This document shows positions 17,067 through 24,195 of a DNA stretch of 64,000 nucleotides, piece after piece. A program made the translations under genes and the position numbers. The notes under the pieces were generated by a model that was not told the DNA's origin, ran no database searches, and saw only the letters and a program-made list of their open reading frames with translations. Position 1 is the stretch's first letter, and every line of letters starts with the position of its first letter. The stretch lies in contig NZ_JAGPYQ010000002.1 in assembly GCF_018070025.1 (NCBI RefSeq), positions 1,178,001 through 1,242,000 on the forward strand. Reading direction: 5' to 3'. The DNA is from Streptomyces liliiviolaceus (GTDB lineage Bacteria > Actinomycetota > Actinomycetes > Streptomycetales > Streptomycetaceae).

Positions 17067-18122
17067 TTACGCGACCCCGGCCCGCTCGGCGGCGTCGGTG
17101 CCGGCCCGCAGCGCGGCGATCCGCTCGTCCAGGGTGAAGCCCGCCGGGGCCAGCGTGAGCGTGGTGACACCCGCGGCCGCGTAGGCCTTCATCCGGTCCG
17201 CGATGCGGTCCACGGAACCGAGCAGCGTGGTCTGGTCGATGAGCTGGTGCGGGATGGCGGCCGCCGCGCCCTCCTTGTCGCCGGACAGGTACTTGTCCTG
17301 GATCTCGGCGGCCTCCTGCTCGTACCCCATGCGCTGGGCAAGCTGGTTGTAGAAGTTCTGCTTGCGGCTGCCCATGCCGCCCACGTAGAGCGCGGTGTAC
17401 GGACGGAACATGTCGGCCAGTGCCGCCACGTCCTTGTCCTCGCCGAGCGCGAGCGGCACGGTCGGACAGACGTCGAAGCCGTCCATGGTCAGACCGGCCT
17501 TCTCGCGGCCCGCGCGCAGGTGCTTGATCGCGGTGTCCTCCAGATGGTCGGCGGACGGGAAGATCAGCAGGGCGCCGTCGGCGATCTCGCCGGTCTGCTC
17601 CAGGTTCTTCGGGCCGATCGCGGCGATGTAGAGCGGGATGTGCTCGCGCTCCGGGTGCACGGTCAGCTTGAGCGGCTTGCCCGGGCCGCCCGGCAGCGGC
17701 AGGGTCCAGTGCGCACCCTCGTACGACAGGCGCTCGCGGGTCATCGCCTTGCGCACGATCTCGACGTACTCACGGGTGCGGGCCAGCGGCTTGTCGAACT
17801 TGACGCCGTACCAGCCCTCGGACACCTGTGGTCCGGAGACGCCGAGGCCGAGGCGGAAACGGCCGCCGGAGAGCGAGTCCAGGGTGGCCGCGGTCATCGC
17901 GGTCATCGCGGGCTGGCGGGCCGGGATCTGGAAGATGGCCGACCCGACGTCCATCCGCTCGGTCTGGGCGGCGACCCAGCTCAGCACGGTGGCCGCGTCC
18001 GATCCGTACGCCTCGGCGGCCCAGCAGACCGCGTACCCGAGGCGGTCGGCCTCCTTGGCCACGGCGAGGTTGTCCGCGTCCATTCCGGCACCCCAGTAGC
18101 CGAGGTTGATCCCGAGCTGCAT
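17067..18122 (-). CDS. LLM-class (F420-dependent) oxidoreductase
   Basis: 351-aa bacterial-luciferase-like TIM-barrel enzyme of the F420-dependent group common in actinobacteria. Typical features are the start LGINLGYWGAG, AEAYGSDAATVLSWVAAQTE (about 37-56), GSAIFQIPARQPAMTAM and FRLGLGVSGPQVSEGWYG (about 92-109). Near the C-terminus ALYVGGMGSRKQNFYNQLAQ resembles the MSMEG_2249-like subgroup. It probably uses reduced F420 or FMN; the substrate is unknown. ATG at 18122 follows AAGGGGAATCGGCC. A perfect 14-bp palindrome lies immediately upstream and suggests repression by a TetR-type protein encoded elsewhere. Divergent from the aldo/keto reductase gene. Confidence 0.88.
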   Translation of the reverse strand: MQLGINLGYWGAGMDADNLAVAKEADRLGYAVCWAAEAYGSDAATVLSWVAAQTERMDVGSAIFQIPARQPAMTAMTAATLDSLSGGRFRLGLGVSGPQVSEGWYGVKFDKPLARTREYVEIVRKAMTRERLSYEGAHWTLPLPGGPGKPLKLTVHPEREHIPLYIAAIGPKNLEQTGEIADGALLIFPSADHLEDTAIKHLRAGREKAGLTMDGFDVCPTVPLALGEDKDVAALADMFRPYTALYVGGMGSRKQNFYNQLAQRMGYEQEAAEIQDKYLSGDKEGAAAAIPHQLIDQTTLLGSVDRIADRMKAYAAAGVTTLTLAPAGFTLDERIAALRAGTDAAERAGVA

Positions 18123-18134
18123 GGCCGATTCCCC

Positions 18135-18148
18135 TTACTGATCAGTAA
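18135..18148. promoter_or_regulatory. Perfect palindrome TTACTGATCAGTAA, candidate TetR-type operator
   Basis: A 14-bp perfect palindrome, AT-rich in a >70% GC setting, lies 13-26 nt upstream of the LLM oxidoreductase start and abuts its ribosome-binding site. Inverted repeats of the form TTACTnnnnAGTAA are typical TetR-family operators in Streptomyces. The same 151-bp spacer serves the divergent aldo/keto reductase. Confidence 0.55.
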
Positions 18149-18273
18149 CGTCCCTTGTCCGGCACCCTAGCGCGCCACCGGGCCGAGCGGCAGGGACAGC
18201 GTCGCGGATCATGTGACGAAGGTTGTCCACAGGCTTCCCACACGTCGACCCGTGGCCAGTAATCTCAGCCACC

Positions 18274-19257
18274 ATGGAGCAGAGGCATCTCGGCCGTACC
18301 GGCCTGCGCGTGTCCCGCATCGGTCTCGGCACCCTCACCTGGGGCAGGGACACCGACGAGCACGACGCCGCGGACCTGTTGAAGGCGTTCTGGGAGGCGG
18401 GCGGGACCCTCGTCGACACGGCCGACGTGTACGGGGACGGGGAGGCCGAGTATCTGCTCGGACAGCTCATGGACGGGCTCGTGCCCCGCCGGGACCTCGT
18501 CATATCCACCAAGGCGGGCAGTGTGCCCGACCCGGACCGGCGGTTCGACGGCTCGCGGGGACATCTGCTGTCCGCCCTCGACGCCTCGCTGGCCCGGCTC
18601 GGCACGGACCATGTGGACCTGTGGCAGGTCCACGCCTTCGACCCGGACGCGCCGCTGGAGGAGACCCTCCAGGCTCTCGACATCGCTGTCAGCAGCGGCC
18701 GCGCCCGGTACGCCGGGGTCTCCAACTTCTGCGGCTGGCAGCTCGCGAAGGCGGCGACCTGGCAGCTCGCGGCCCCCGGGACCCGTACGCGGCTGGCGAG
18801 CACGCAGATGGAGTACTCGCTGCTGCAGCGCGGTGTCGAGCGCGAGGTGCTGCCCGCCGCGCTGGACCTGGGCATCGGGCTCCTGCCGTCCTCCCCGCTG
18901 GGCCGGGGCGTCCTGACGGGCAAGTACCGGCACGCGACGCCCGCGGACTCGCGGGGTGCCTCGGAGCAGTTGGCGCCGTTCGTCGCGCCGTATCTGGACG
19001 ACGCGGCGAGCCGCATCGTGGACGCGGTGGCGACGGCGGCGGACGGCCTGGCGGTGACGCCGCTCCAGGTGGCTCTCGCCTGGGTCCGCGACCGGCCGGG
19101 GGTGGCCGCCCCGATCATCGGCTCGCGCAACGCGCTGCAGCTCACGGCTGCGTTGTCAGTGGAGACCCTTAGTCTTCCTGACGAGATCTGCCGGGCGCTC
19201 GACGACGTGTCGGCGCCCGTGCACCACTATCCCGATCACGACTGGAGCACGCTGTGA
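18274..19257 (+). CDS. Aldo/keto reductase
   Basis: 327-aa NADPH-dependent TIM-barrel reductase. It shows RHLGRTGLRVSRIGLGTLTW (residues 3-22), the catalytic DTADVYGDGEAE (Asp and Tyr, about 49-60), the catalytic Lys in VISTKAGSVPD (about 75) and VDLWQVHAFD (His, about 114). PIIGSRNALQL (about 289) is part of the NADP site. ATG at 18274 is taken because the family starts here; an in-frame ATG-like extension to 18223 has no recognisable function. Its stop overlaps the GTG of the RecD-like gene by 4 nt, so the two are cotranslated. Substrate not deducible. Confidence 0.9.
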   Translation: MEQRHLGRTGLRVSRIGLGTLTWGRDTDEHDAADLLKAFWEAGGTLVDTADVYGDGEAEYLLGQLMDGLVPRRDLVISTKAGSVPDPDRRFDGSRGHLLSALDASLARLGTDHVDLWQVHAFDPDAPLEETLQALDIAVSSGRARYAGVSNFCGWQLAKAATWQLAAPGTRTRLASTQMEYSLLQRGVEREVLPAALDLGIGLLPSSPLGRGVLTGKYRHATPADSRGASEQLAPFVAPYLDDAASRIVDAVATAADGLAVTPLQVALAWVRDRPGVAAPIIGSRNALQLTAALSVETLSLPDEICRALDDVSAPVHHYPDHDWSTL

Positions 19258-21590
19258 CCACGGAGCCGTCCGCCGCCGCGGAGGAAGCCGAGCCGGGGAC
19301 GCCGGACGCCGGTCCCGAGTCCGAGGGGCCCGGTACGGAGGCCCGGCCGGACACCGGGGCCGACGTGACCGCTTCGGCGGACACCGTGGAGGGCGCTTCG
19401 GGTGAGGACAGCTCCCTCGACGGGGACGCCGGCACGGACGGTGAGGCCGTCGACAGCGCCGCCGAGGACACCGGGAGTCCCGCCGGGGACGCCACCGAGG
19501 GTGCGGCCCAGCTGTCCGAGGCCGAGGCCGAGTTGGCCGCGCAGCGGGAGCTGCGGGAGCGGATCGAGCGGCGGAAGGCGGAGAAGGACGGACCGGTCCT
19601 GGCCGGGACGGCACTGAGCGGGAAGGCCGCCGATCTGCTCGCGGCCGTCCGGGCGGTGGAGAGCGGCGAGAAGCCCTCGGCGAGCGTCTTCAGCGGGCCG
19701 GAGCCCGCCCCGCGCCGGGTCGCGCAGGAGCCGGTGCGCCGCCCGCAGCCCGTGCCCTCCGGCGCCCCGGCGTCGATGGCCTCGGAGTCCGTCGACGCGG
19801 TCCGGGCCGTGCTCGTGCGGGGCGGTGCCCCGGAGGCCCTGGCCCCGCAGACCGCCGCCACCCTCGGCGAGGGAGCGGACGGGCAGCTGCGCGAGGACCC
19901 GTGGCAGTTGCTCCGTGTGGCGGGCGTGCGTCCCGAGCAGGCCGACGGGTTCGCCCGGGCCCTGCTCGGCGCGGAGTGCGGTCCTGACGACGAGCGGCGG
20001 GGCCGCGCGGTCACGGTGTGGCTCCTCGAACAGGCGGCGCTGGTGGGGCACACCGCCCTGGAAGCCGCGGCGCTGCACACCGCGCTCGCGCAGCGCTCGG
20101 TGCCCGACCCCGACGCGGCCGTGCAGAGCGCGCTGGCCGAGGGTGACGCACTGGTCTTCCAGGACGCGCTGGACGAGCCCGGTGGCACACCCCCGGCCCC
20201 CCGGCGGCCCGTGGAGGACGCCGCCCGGGACGACGAGAGCGGCGAGGACGGGGAGGAGGCCGAGGAGGCGCGTCCGGTGCGCGTTCTCATCGGTCTGGAG
20301 CGGTACGCGCTCGCCGAGGAGAGCCTCGCCGACGGGCTGGCCCGGGTGGTCAACTCCCTGCCCAAGGACGAAGGCGCCGCCGCGGCGTGGGAGCCGGCCG
20401 CGACCGGCTCGGCCGCCGAGCTGATCCGGGCGGTCGCGGGCCGCGGCCTGGTCCTGCACACCGGCGGCGAGGCGTCCCGCGCGGAGCCCGCGGCCCTGGC
20501 GGCGGCCGCTCTGTCCCTCGGCCTCAGGGTGTGCGCCGCCGCCCACCACCCGGACGGCCGCCGCCGCTTCGCGGACCTGCTCGCCGGCGCGGACGCGCGC
20601 GACGCGGCCTCGGACGCGGACGCGGGTCCGTCGTCCGTCGTGGCCACCGTCGCCGGTCTGCTCTCCGGCGAGGAGGGCCCGGGGCGCGACCGCGACGGCA
20701 TGCTCAGGACCGATCTCCTGATCGTGCTGGACGCGCCGCAGCTCGACATCGAGAGCGCGGCGATGCTCGCCGAGTCGCTGCCCGACGGCGCCCGGCTCGT
20801 CCTGAGCGGGGACCCCGGTGTGCTGTGGTCGGCGGGCCCCGGACGGGTGTTCGCGGATCTGCTCGCCACGCGGGTGTGCCCGCAGATCGCCTCACGGACC
20901 CCGGATCCGGGTCCCGTCGGCGAACTGGTCTCGGGCATCGGCATCGGCGAGCTGAACCAGGTCGAGGCACCGGGCAAGGAAGTGGTGATCATCCCGGTGC
21001 GGGACGCCGGGGAGGCGATCCACCGCACCGTGCAGCTGGTCGCCGACTCGGTGCCGCGCGCGATCGGCATCCCCGCCGAGGAGACCCAGGTGATCACACC
21101 GGGCCACGGCGGCGCGGCGGGCACGCGGGTGCTCAACGCGGCGCTGAAGGAGCGGCTCAACCCTGGCCCCGGCCGCTTCGGCGGCTTCGACCCGGGCGAC
21201 CGGGTGGCGTACTCCGCGGCGCCCGGCCGTTCGGTCCTGGGCCAGGTGGTGAAGGCCGACGCCGACGGGCTGCACCTGGAGTGCGCGGGCGAGCCCGTCG
21301 TCGTACCGAAGGAGCGGGTGGAGCAGACCGTGCGGCACGGCTGGGCGCTCACCGCCCACCAGGCCGTCGGGGTCCGCTGGCCCGCCGCGGTCGTGGTGCT
21401 GCCCGGCGACGCGGCACAGGCGCTCTCCCGGCCCTGGGTCTACACCGCCTTCGGCCGCGCCGACCGGCACCTCTCCGTGGTCCACGGCGTGGAGCAGGCG
21501 CTGCCGCGCGCGGTGGCGGAGATCGCCGCGAAGCCCCGTACGACGAGGCTCCCGGCCCTGATCACGGCTCAGATCCCGCCGTCGGTCTGA
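19254..21590 (+). CDS. RecD2/TraA helicase-like protein with degenerate ATPase motifs (HhH domain)
   Basis: 778 aa. Residues 1-170 are acidic, Ala/Pro/Glu-rich and partly helical (EAELAAQRELRERIERRKAE). From about 185 a helix-hairpin-helix region like that of RecD2 follows: LREDPWQLLRVAGVRPEQAD. The helicase-like core begins near residue 395. Where RecD2 has GGPGTGKT the protein reads HTGGEASRAEPAAL; where Walker B has DE it reads LIVLDAPQLDIESAAML (about 487). The sequence next to Walker B, ARLVLSGDPGVLWSAGPG, and the UvrD_C2-like WALTAHQAVGVRWPAAVVV and VYTAFGRADRHLSVV near the C-terminus are RecD2-like, but the lysine and acidic catalytic residues are gone. Probably a DNA-binding pseudo-helicase. 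GTG start overlaps the reductase stop (GTGA). Confidence 0.75.
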   Translation: MTTEPSAAAEEAEPGTPDAGPESEGPGTEARPDTGADVTASADTVEGASGEDSSLDGDAGTDGEAVDSAAEDTGSPAGDATEGAAQLSEAEAELAAQRELRERIERRKAEKDGPVLAGTALSGKAADLLAAVRAVESGEKPSASVFSGPEPAPRRVAQEPVRRPQPVPSGAPASMASESVDAVRAVLVRGGAPEALAPQTAATLGEGADGQLREDPWQLLRVAGVRPEQADGFARALLGAECGPDDERRGRAVTVWLLEQAALVGHTALEAAALHTALAQRSVPDPDAAVQSALAEGDALVFQDALDEPGGTPPAPRRPVEDAARDDESGEDGEEAEEARPVRVLIGLERYALAEESLADGLARVVNSLPKDEGAAAAWEPAATGSAAELIRAVAGRGLVLHTGGEASRAEPAALAAAALSLGLRVCAAAHHPDGRRRFADLLAGADARDAASDADAGPSSVVATVAGLLSGEEGPGRDRDGMLRTDLLIVLDAPQLDIESAAMLAESLPDGARLVLSGDPGVLWSAGPGRVFADLLATRVCPQIASRTPDPGPVGELVSGIGIGELNQVEAPGKEVVIIPVRDAGEAIHRTVQLVADSVPRAIGIPAEETQVITPGHGGAAGTRVLNAALKERLNPGPGRFGGFDPGDRVAYSAAPGRSVLGQVVKADADGLHLECAGEPVVVPKERVEQTVRHGWALTAHQAVGVRWPAAVVVLPGDAAQALSRPWVYTAFGRADRHLSVVHGVEQALPRAVAEIAAKPRTTRLPALITAQIPPSV

Positions 21591-21614
21591 GCCCGGGCCC
21601 GTACCCCTGACGCG

Positions 21615-21660
21615 ACGGTGGCGGTCACCGGGCCCTTGCGGGGCCGGTGACCGCCACCGT
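21615..21660. terminator. Strong bidirectional hairpin terminator
   Basis: A 17-bp perfect stem (21615-21631 with 21644-21660; first half starts ACGGTGGCGGTCACC) and a 12-nt loop. It lies between the convergent RecD-like (+) and unknown (-) genes. Confidence 0.85.
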
Positions 21661-21697
21661 GGCAGTGCAGCGGGCTGTCCGGAGTGCGGCCGGACCG

Positions 21698-22456
21698 TCA
21701 GCGGTCCGCGTTGCGCGACCTCAGGTCCGCCGCCTCCGCATCCGTCTCGTCGAGGGTGCCCTCCAGCTCCGGCTCGACGGTGTCCGTCACCTCGTCCTCG
21801 ATGTCGTCGATACCGTCGAGGTCGTCGATGCCGTCATCGGCGTCGTCGTCGAAGACCGCGCTGACGTCGAAGCGGCACACCACCTGGTGGGTGTCGGCCT
21901 GGTCGAACGGGGCCTCCAGCCACTCACCCGGCTCCACCGGTTCGTCCGAGGCGGTCACCCACAGCGTCGAGTCGCCCTCCTCCAGGCCGAACTCCTTGTG
22001 CCGGGAGGCGATCTCGTCGGGCTCGAACTCGCCGAACAGGACGCCGAGCGCACCGTGCACGGTCCCGGACGCGGCGTCGAAGCCCGCCGTCACCGCCCCG
22101 GACTCCTCGACCGCCTCGACCCGCTGCGCCTGGGCCAGCAGCCGCTGCGGCTCCACCACCGCGTAGTCCCGGCGGATCAGCACGCTCAGCGCGTTGGGCT
22201 CCTCCGGCCCGGTGTACGGCGGCAGGGCGTCGTCCGAGCCGGGGATCTCGAAAGGGGTGACCTCGTCGTAGCGGTCGTAGAGAAGCTCGTCGTACTCCTC
22301 GGCGGCCGCAGCCAACTCGTTGAACGCCTCGTAGACGGCCGGGTCGTCCTCACCCGACCTGCGCTCGACCGCCGCCAGGTGGCGGTCGAGCGCGGTCTTC
22401 ACCGCCTCGGCGGCGGCGCGTACCTCGGCAGCGGTGGGCTGCGCAGCATCAGACAT
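21698..22456 (-). CDS. Conserved actinobacterial protein of unknown function
   Basis: 252 aa, not recognised. Residues 1-60 are helical and Ala/Glu-rich (EVRAAAEAVKTALDRHLAAV); the middle has ALSVLIRRDYAVVEPQRLLA and GALGVLFGEFEPDEIASRHK. A C-terminal segment (about 205-240) is very acidic (DDDADDGIDDLDGIDDIEDE). There is no signal peptide or membrane segment. ATG at 22456 is the plausible start; a GTG 39 nt upstream adds a Cys/Arg-rich stretch unlike the rest. It is divergent from the small DUF5703 gene with a 47-bp spacer. Cytoplasmic, role unknown. Confidence 0.7.
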   Translation of the reverse strand: MSDAAQPTAAEVRAAAEAVKTALDRHLAAVERRSGEDDPAVYEAFNELAAAAEEYDELLYDRYDEVTPFEIPGSDDALPPYTGPEEPNALSVLIRRDYAVVEPQRLLAQAQRVEAVEESGAVTAGFDAASGTVHGALGVLFGEFEPDEIASRHKEFGLEEGDSTLWVTASDEPVEPGEWLEAPFDQADTHQVVCRFDVSAVFDDDADDGIDDLDGIDDIEDEVTDTVEPELEGTLDETDAEAADLRSRNADR

Positions 22457-22503
22457 AGTGCAGACGCTATCCGTACCGGGCCTCCGCACGCACAATAGAT
22501 GCG

Positions 22504-22692
22504 ATGCCGGAATACGAATTTGTCAACGTGTATGTGCCGCGCGGGGTCTCCCGCAAGGAAGCGGCACGCCTGCTCACGGACCACGCGGAGTACGGACACT
22601 GGGAACTGGACCGCCTCAGCCTGCATACCGACGGCAGCCGCAGGGTGCGGCTGCGCCGGCGGATCATCCGCCAGGTGCGCGCCACATGGTGA
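22504..22692 (+). CDS. DUF5703 family small protein
   Basis: 62-aa basic protein. It begins MPEYEFVNVYVPRGVSRKEA and continues LLTDHAEYGHWELDRLSLH, ending with an Arg-rich tail (RRVRLRRRIIRQVRATW). The pattern is that of DUF5703, a small actinobacterial family of unknown function. It stops 18 bp before a terminator shared with chpC. Frame and codon bias are good for such a short gene. Confidence 0.8.
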   Translation: MPEYEFVNVYVPRGVSRKEAARLLTDHAEYGHWELDRLSLHTDGSRRVRLRRRIIRQVRATW

Positions 22693-22709
22693 CGCGGGAA
22701 GGCTGAAAC

Positions 22710-22741
22710 GGAGCGGGCCCCGCTCGTGCGGGGCCCGCTCC
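22710..22741. terminator. Bidirectional terminator between DUF5703 gene and chpC
   Basis: A 14-bp perfect stem GGAGCGGGCCCCGC (22710-22723) and its complement (22728-22741), with loop TCGT. It serves the convergent DUF5703 (+) and chpC (-) transcripts. Confidence 0.85.
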
Positions 22742-22766
22742 GGACGATCTGCCCGGGCTCAGGCGC

Positions 22767-23624
22767 TCACGCCGAGGCGCGTGCCTTGCGGTAGAGCACG
22801 GCGCCCGCCAGCAGCGCGCCCGCGCCCACGGGCAGCGCGAGGCCGAGCGGCACACCGGCGCCGGTCTGCGCGAGGTGCGCGGAACCGTCGGCCCGGGCGC
22901 CGGCGGCGTTCGCGTCCGAGGCGTGCGCGTGCGAGGCGTTCGAGGCGTCGGCGTTCGAGGCGCCCCCGCCTCCGTGCCCCGCCGCACCGGGCCGACCCGA
23001 GTCGTCCGAACCGTCCGAGCCGTCCGACTGCCCCGGCTTGCCCGGGCCGCCCGGTGTACCCGGGTGCTCCGCGTCACCGGGCTGTCCCGGCTTGCCCGGA
23101 GAGTCGGGCCCGCCGTGTCCACCGTGCCCGCCGTGCCCGGGAGTCGTGGTCCCGTGCCCGCCGCTGCCGGTGTTCCCGCAGGCGTTGCCCGTGGCCGTGT
23201 TGCCGACCCCGCCCACGGAGACGCTGTTGCCGCAGACGTTCACCGGTACGTCGACCGGAATCTCCACGTGGTTGCCGGAGCCCACCCCGGGCGAGTCACC
23301 GGCGTGCCCCCCGGCGTGCGATCCCGTTCCACCGTTCGAGCCGCCGTTGCCGTGGTGGCCGGAGCCGGTCCCCTTGCCCGGCCCCTTGTTGGAGCATTTG
23401 TTGCCGACCGCCGGGTTGAGCACGCCGACCACGTTCACGGTGTTGCCGCAGACGTTGACGGGCGCGTGCACCGGCGCCTGTACCGAGTTGCCGGAGAGTA
23501 CGCCCGGGGAGCCCGAAGCGGTGCCGTGCGCCCCCGAGTCGGCGTGCGCGTACCCCCCGGTGGCCGCGAGGACCCCGGTTGCCGCCGCCACCGTCATCAG
23601 GCCTTTGCGGGTGACCTGTCGCAT
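22767..23624 (-). CDS. chpC: Long chaplin with two chaplin domains and LAxTG sortase signal
   Basis: 285-aa cell-wall-anchored chaplin, part of the amyloid-like surface layer that lets aerial hyphae escape water. A Sec signal covers residues 1-29 (ending GGYAHA). Chaplin domain 1 is at about 38-79 (SPGVLSGNSVQAPVHAPVNV, paired Cys in NVCGNT and NKCSN), domain 2 at about 111-150 (VCGNSVSVGGVGNTATGNAC). A Gly/Pro/His/Asp-rich spacer follows. The C-terminus has LAQTG (sortase-E-type signal), a hydrophobic helix and RKARASA. ATG at 23624 follows AGGGAAAAG. It is adjacent to chpH as in S. coelicolor (SCO1674/SCO1675, from memory), separated by a hairpin terminator. Expected to be developmentally expressed. 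Confidence 0.93.
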   Translation of the reverse strand: MRQVTRKGLMTVAAATGVLAATGGYAHADSGAHGTASGSPGVLSGNSVQAPVHAPVNVCGNTVNVVGVLNPAVGNKCSNKGPGKGTGSGHHGNGGSNGGTGSHAGGHAGDSPGVGSGNHVEIPVDVPVNVCGNSVSVGGVGNTATGNACGNTGSGGHGTTTPGHGGHGGHGGPDSPGKPGQPGDAEHPGTPGGPGKPGQSDGSDGSDDSGRPGAAGHGGGGASNADASNASHAHASDANAAGARADGSAHLAQTGAGVPLGLALPVGAGALLAGAVLYRKARASA

Positions 23625-23684
23625 AGCTTTTCCCTGCCCCTTGTGAACCGTGTGGTGCGCGATAGCGCGGTATACGGAATATCG

Positions 23685-23721
23685 GCGGCCCCGGAGCGCA
23701 TGGCACGCACTCCGGGGCCGC
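23685..23721 (-). terminator. Hairpin terminator between chpH and chpC
   Basis: GCGGCCCCGGAG (23685-23696) pairs with CTCCGGGGCCGC (23710-23721), a 12-bp stem with a 13-nt loop. It lies downstream of chpH and upstream of chpC, so chpC needs its own promoter. Confidence 0.7.
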
Positions 23722-23805
23722 GGACTTTTGACCCTCATGGATTCAGACCTTCATGGGATGCAGGCCCTCATGAGGTGAACACATCGTCAGACGTCGAGCA
23801 AAGGG

Positions 23806-24039
23806 TCAGACGTTGGTGCAGGTGTTGCCGAAGGCGGGGTTCAGCAGCCCGATCACGGAGACCGTGTTGCCGCAGACGTTCACCGGGATGTGGATGGGCG
23901 CCTGGACGACGTTGCCCGAGAGCACGCCCGGGGAGCCGACAGCAGCACCCTGCGCACCGGCGTCGGCGACCGCAAGACCCGCACCGGCGAGAACGAGGCC
24001 ACCCGTGGCAGCCGCAGCGGCGACGATCTTCTTGATCAT
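23806..24039 (-). CDS. chpH: Short chaplin
   Basis: 77-aa secreted chaplin. Signal peptide is residues 1-26 (MIKKIVAAAAATGGLVLAGAG, cleavage after AVADA). One chaplin domain follows, with SPGVLSGNVVQAPIHIPVNV and the conserved cysteines in NVCGNT and NTCTNV. It assembles into amyloid fibrils on aerial hyphae together with other chaplins and rodlins. AGGAGGAAC lies 1-2 nt before the ATG, an unusually close and strong ribosome-binding site. The upstream region has a candidate BldN-type promoter and a 9-bp inverted repeat. It is the ChpH orthologue by position beside chpC. Confidence 0.94.
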   Translation of the reverse strand: MIKKIVAAAAATGGLVLAGAGLAVADAGAQGAAVGSPGVLSGNVVQAPIHIPVNVCGNTVSVIGLLNPAFGNTCTNV

Positions 24040-24058
24040 TGTTCCTCCTAGTAGTCAC

Positions 24059-24083
24059 ATGTGATCCAAGCTGCGGATCACAT
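24059..24083 (-). promoter_or_regulatory. 9-bp inverted repeat in the chpH leader
   Basis: ATGTGATCC (24059-24067) and GGATCACAT (24075-24083) form a perfect 9-bp inverted repeat with a 7-nt centre. On the minus strand it falls between the candidate promoter (24089-24116) and the ribosome-binding site, about 20 nt before the ATG. It could be an RNA hairpin or a regulator site. Confidence 0.55.
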
Positions 24084-24088
24084 CAGCA

Positions 24089-24116
24089 GTAACGAGGAGG
24101 GAGTAATAGGGCTACG
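24089..24116 (-). promoter_or_regulatory. Candidate BldN (ECF sigma)-type promoter of chpH
   Basis: On the minus strand the -35-like CGTAGC (complement 24111-24116) and -10-like CGTTAC (complement 24089-24094) are separated by exactly 16 bp. From memory, BldN promoters in Streptomyces resemble CGTAAC-N16-CGTTGA and chaplin genes are BldN targets. The match is 5/6 and 4/6. Distance to the chpH ATG is about 50 nt. Confidence 0.5.
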
Positions 24117-24195
24117 AGCTTATGAGCGCATTCACTCTTCTCAGTCGGCTCCGTACGCGCTGGCGATTATTGGAGTGTCGGTTCAGCGGTTTATT

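Noticed and set aside
22875-24035. Plus-strand ORF opposite chpC and chpH
   Set aside because: Antisense shadow of two clear chaplin genes; composition is Arg/Val/Pro-rich with no domain.
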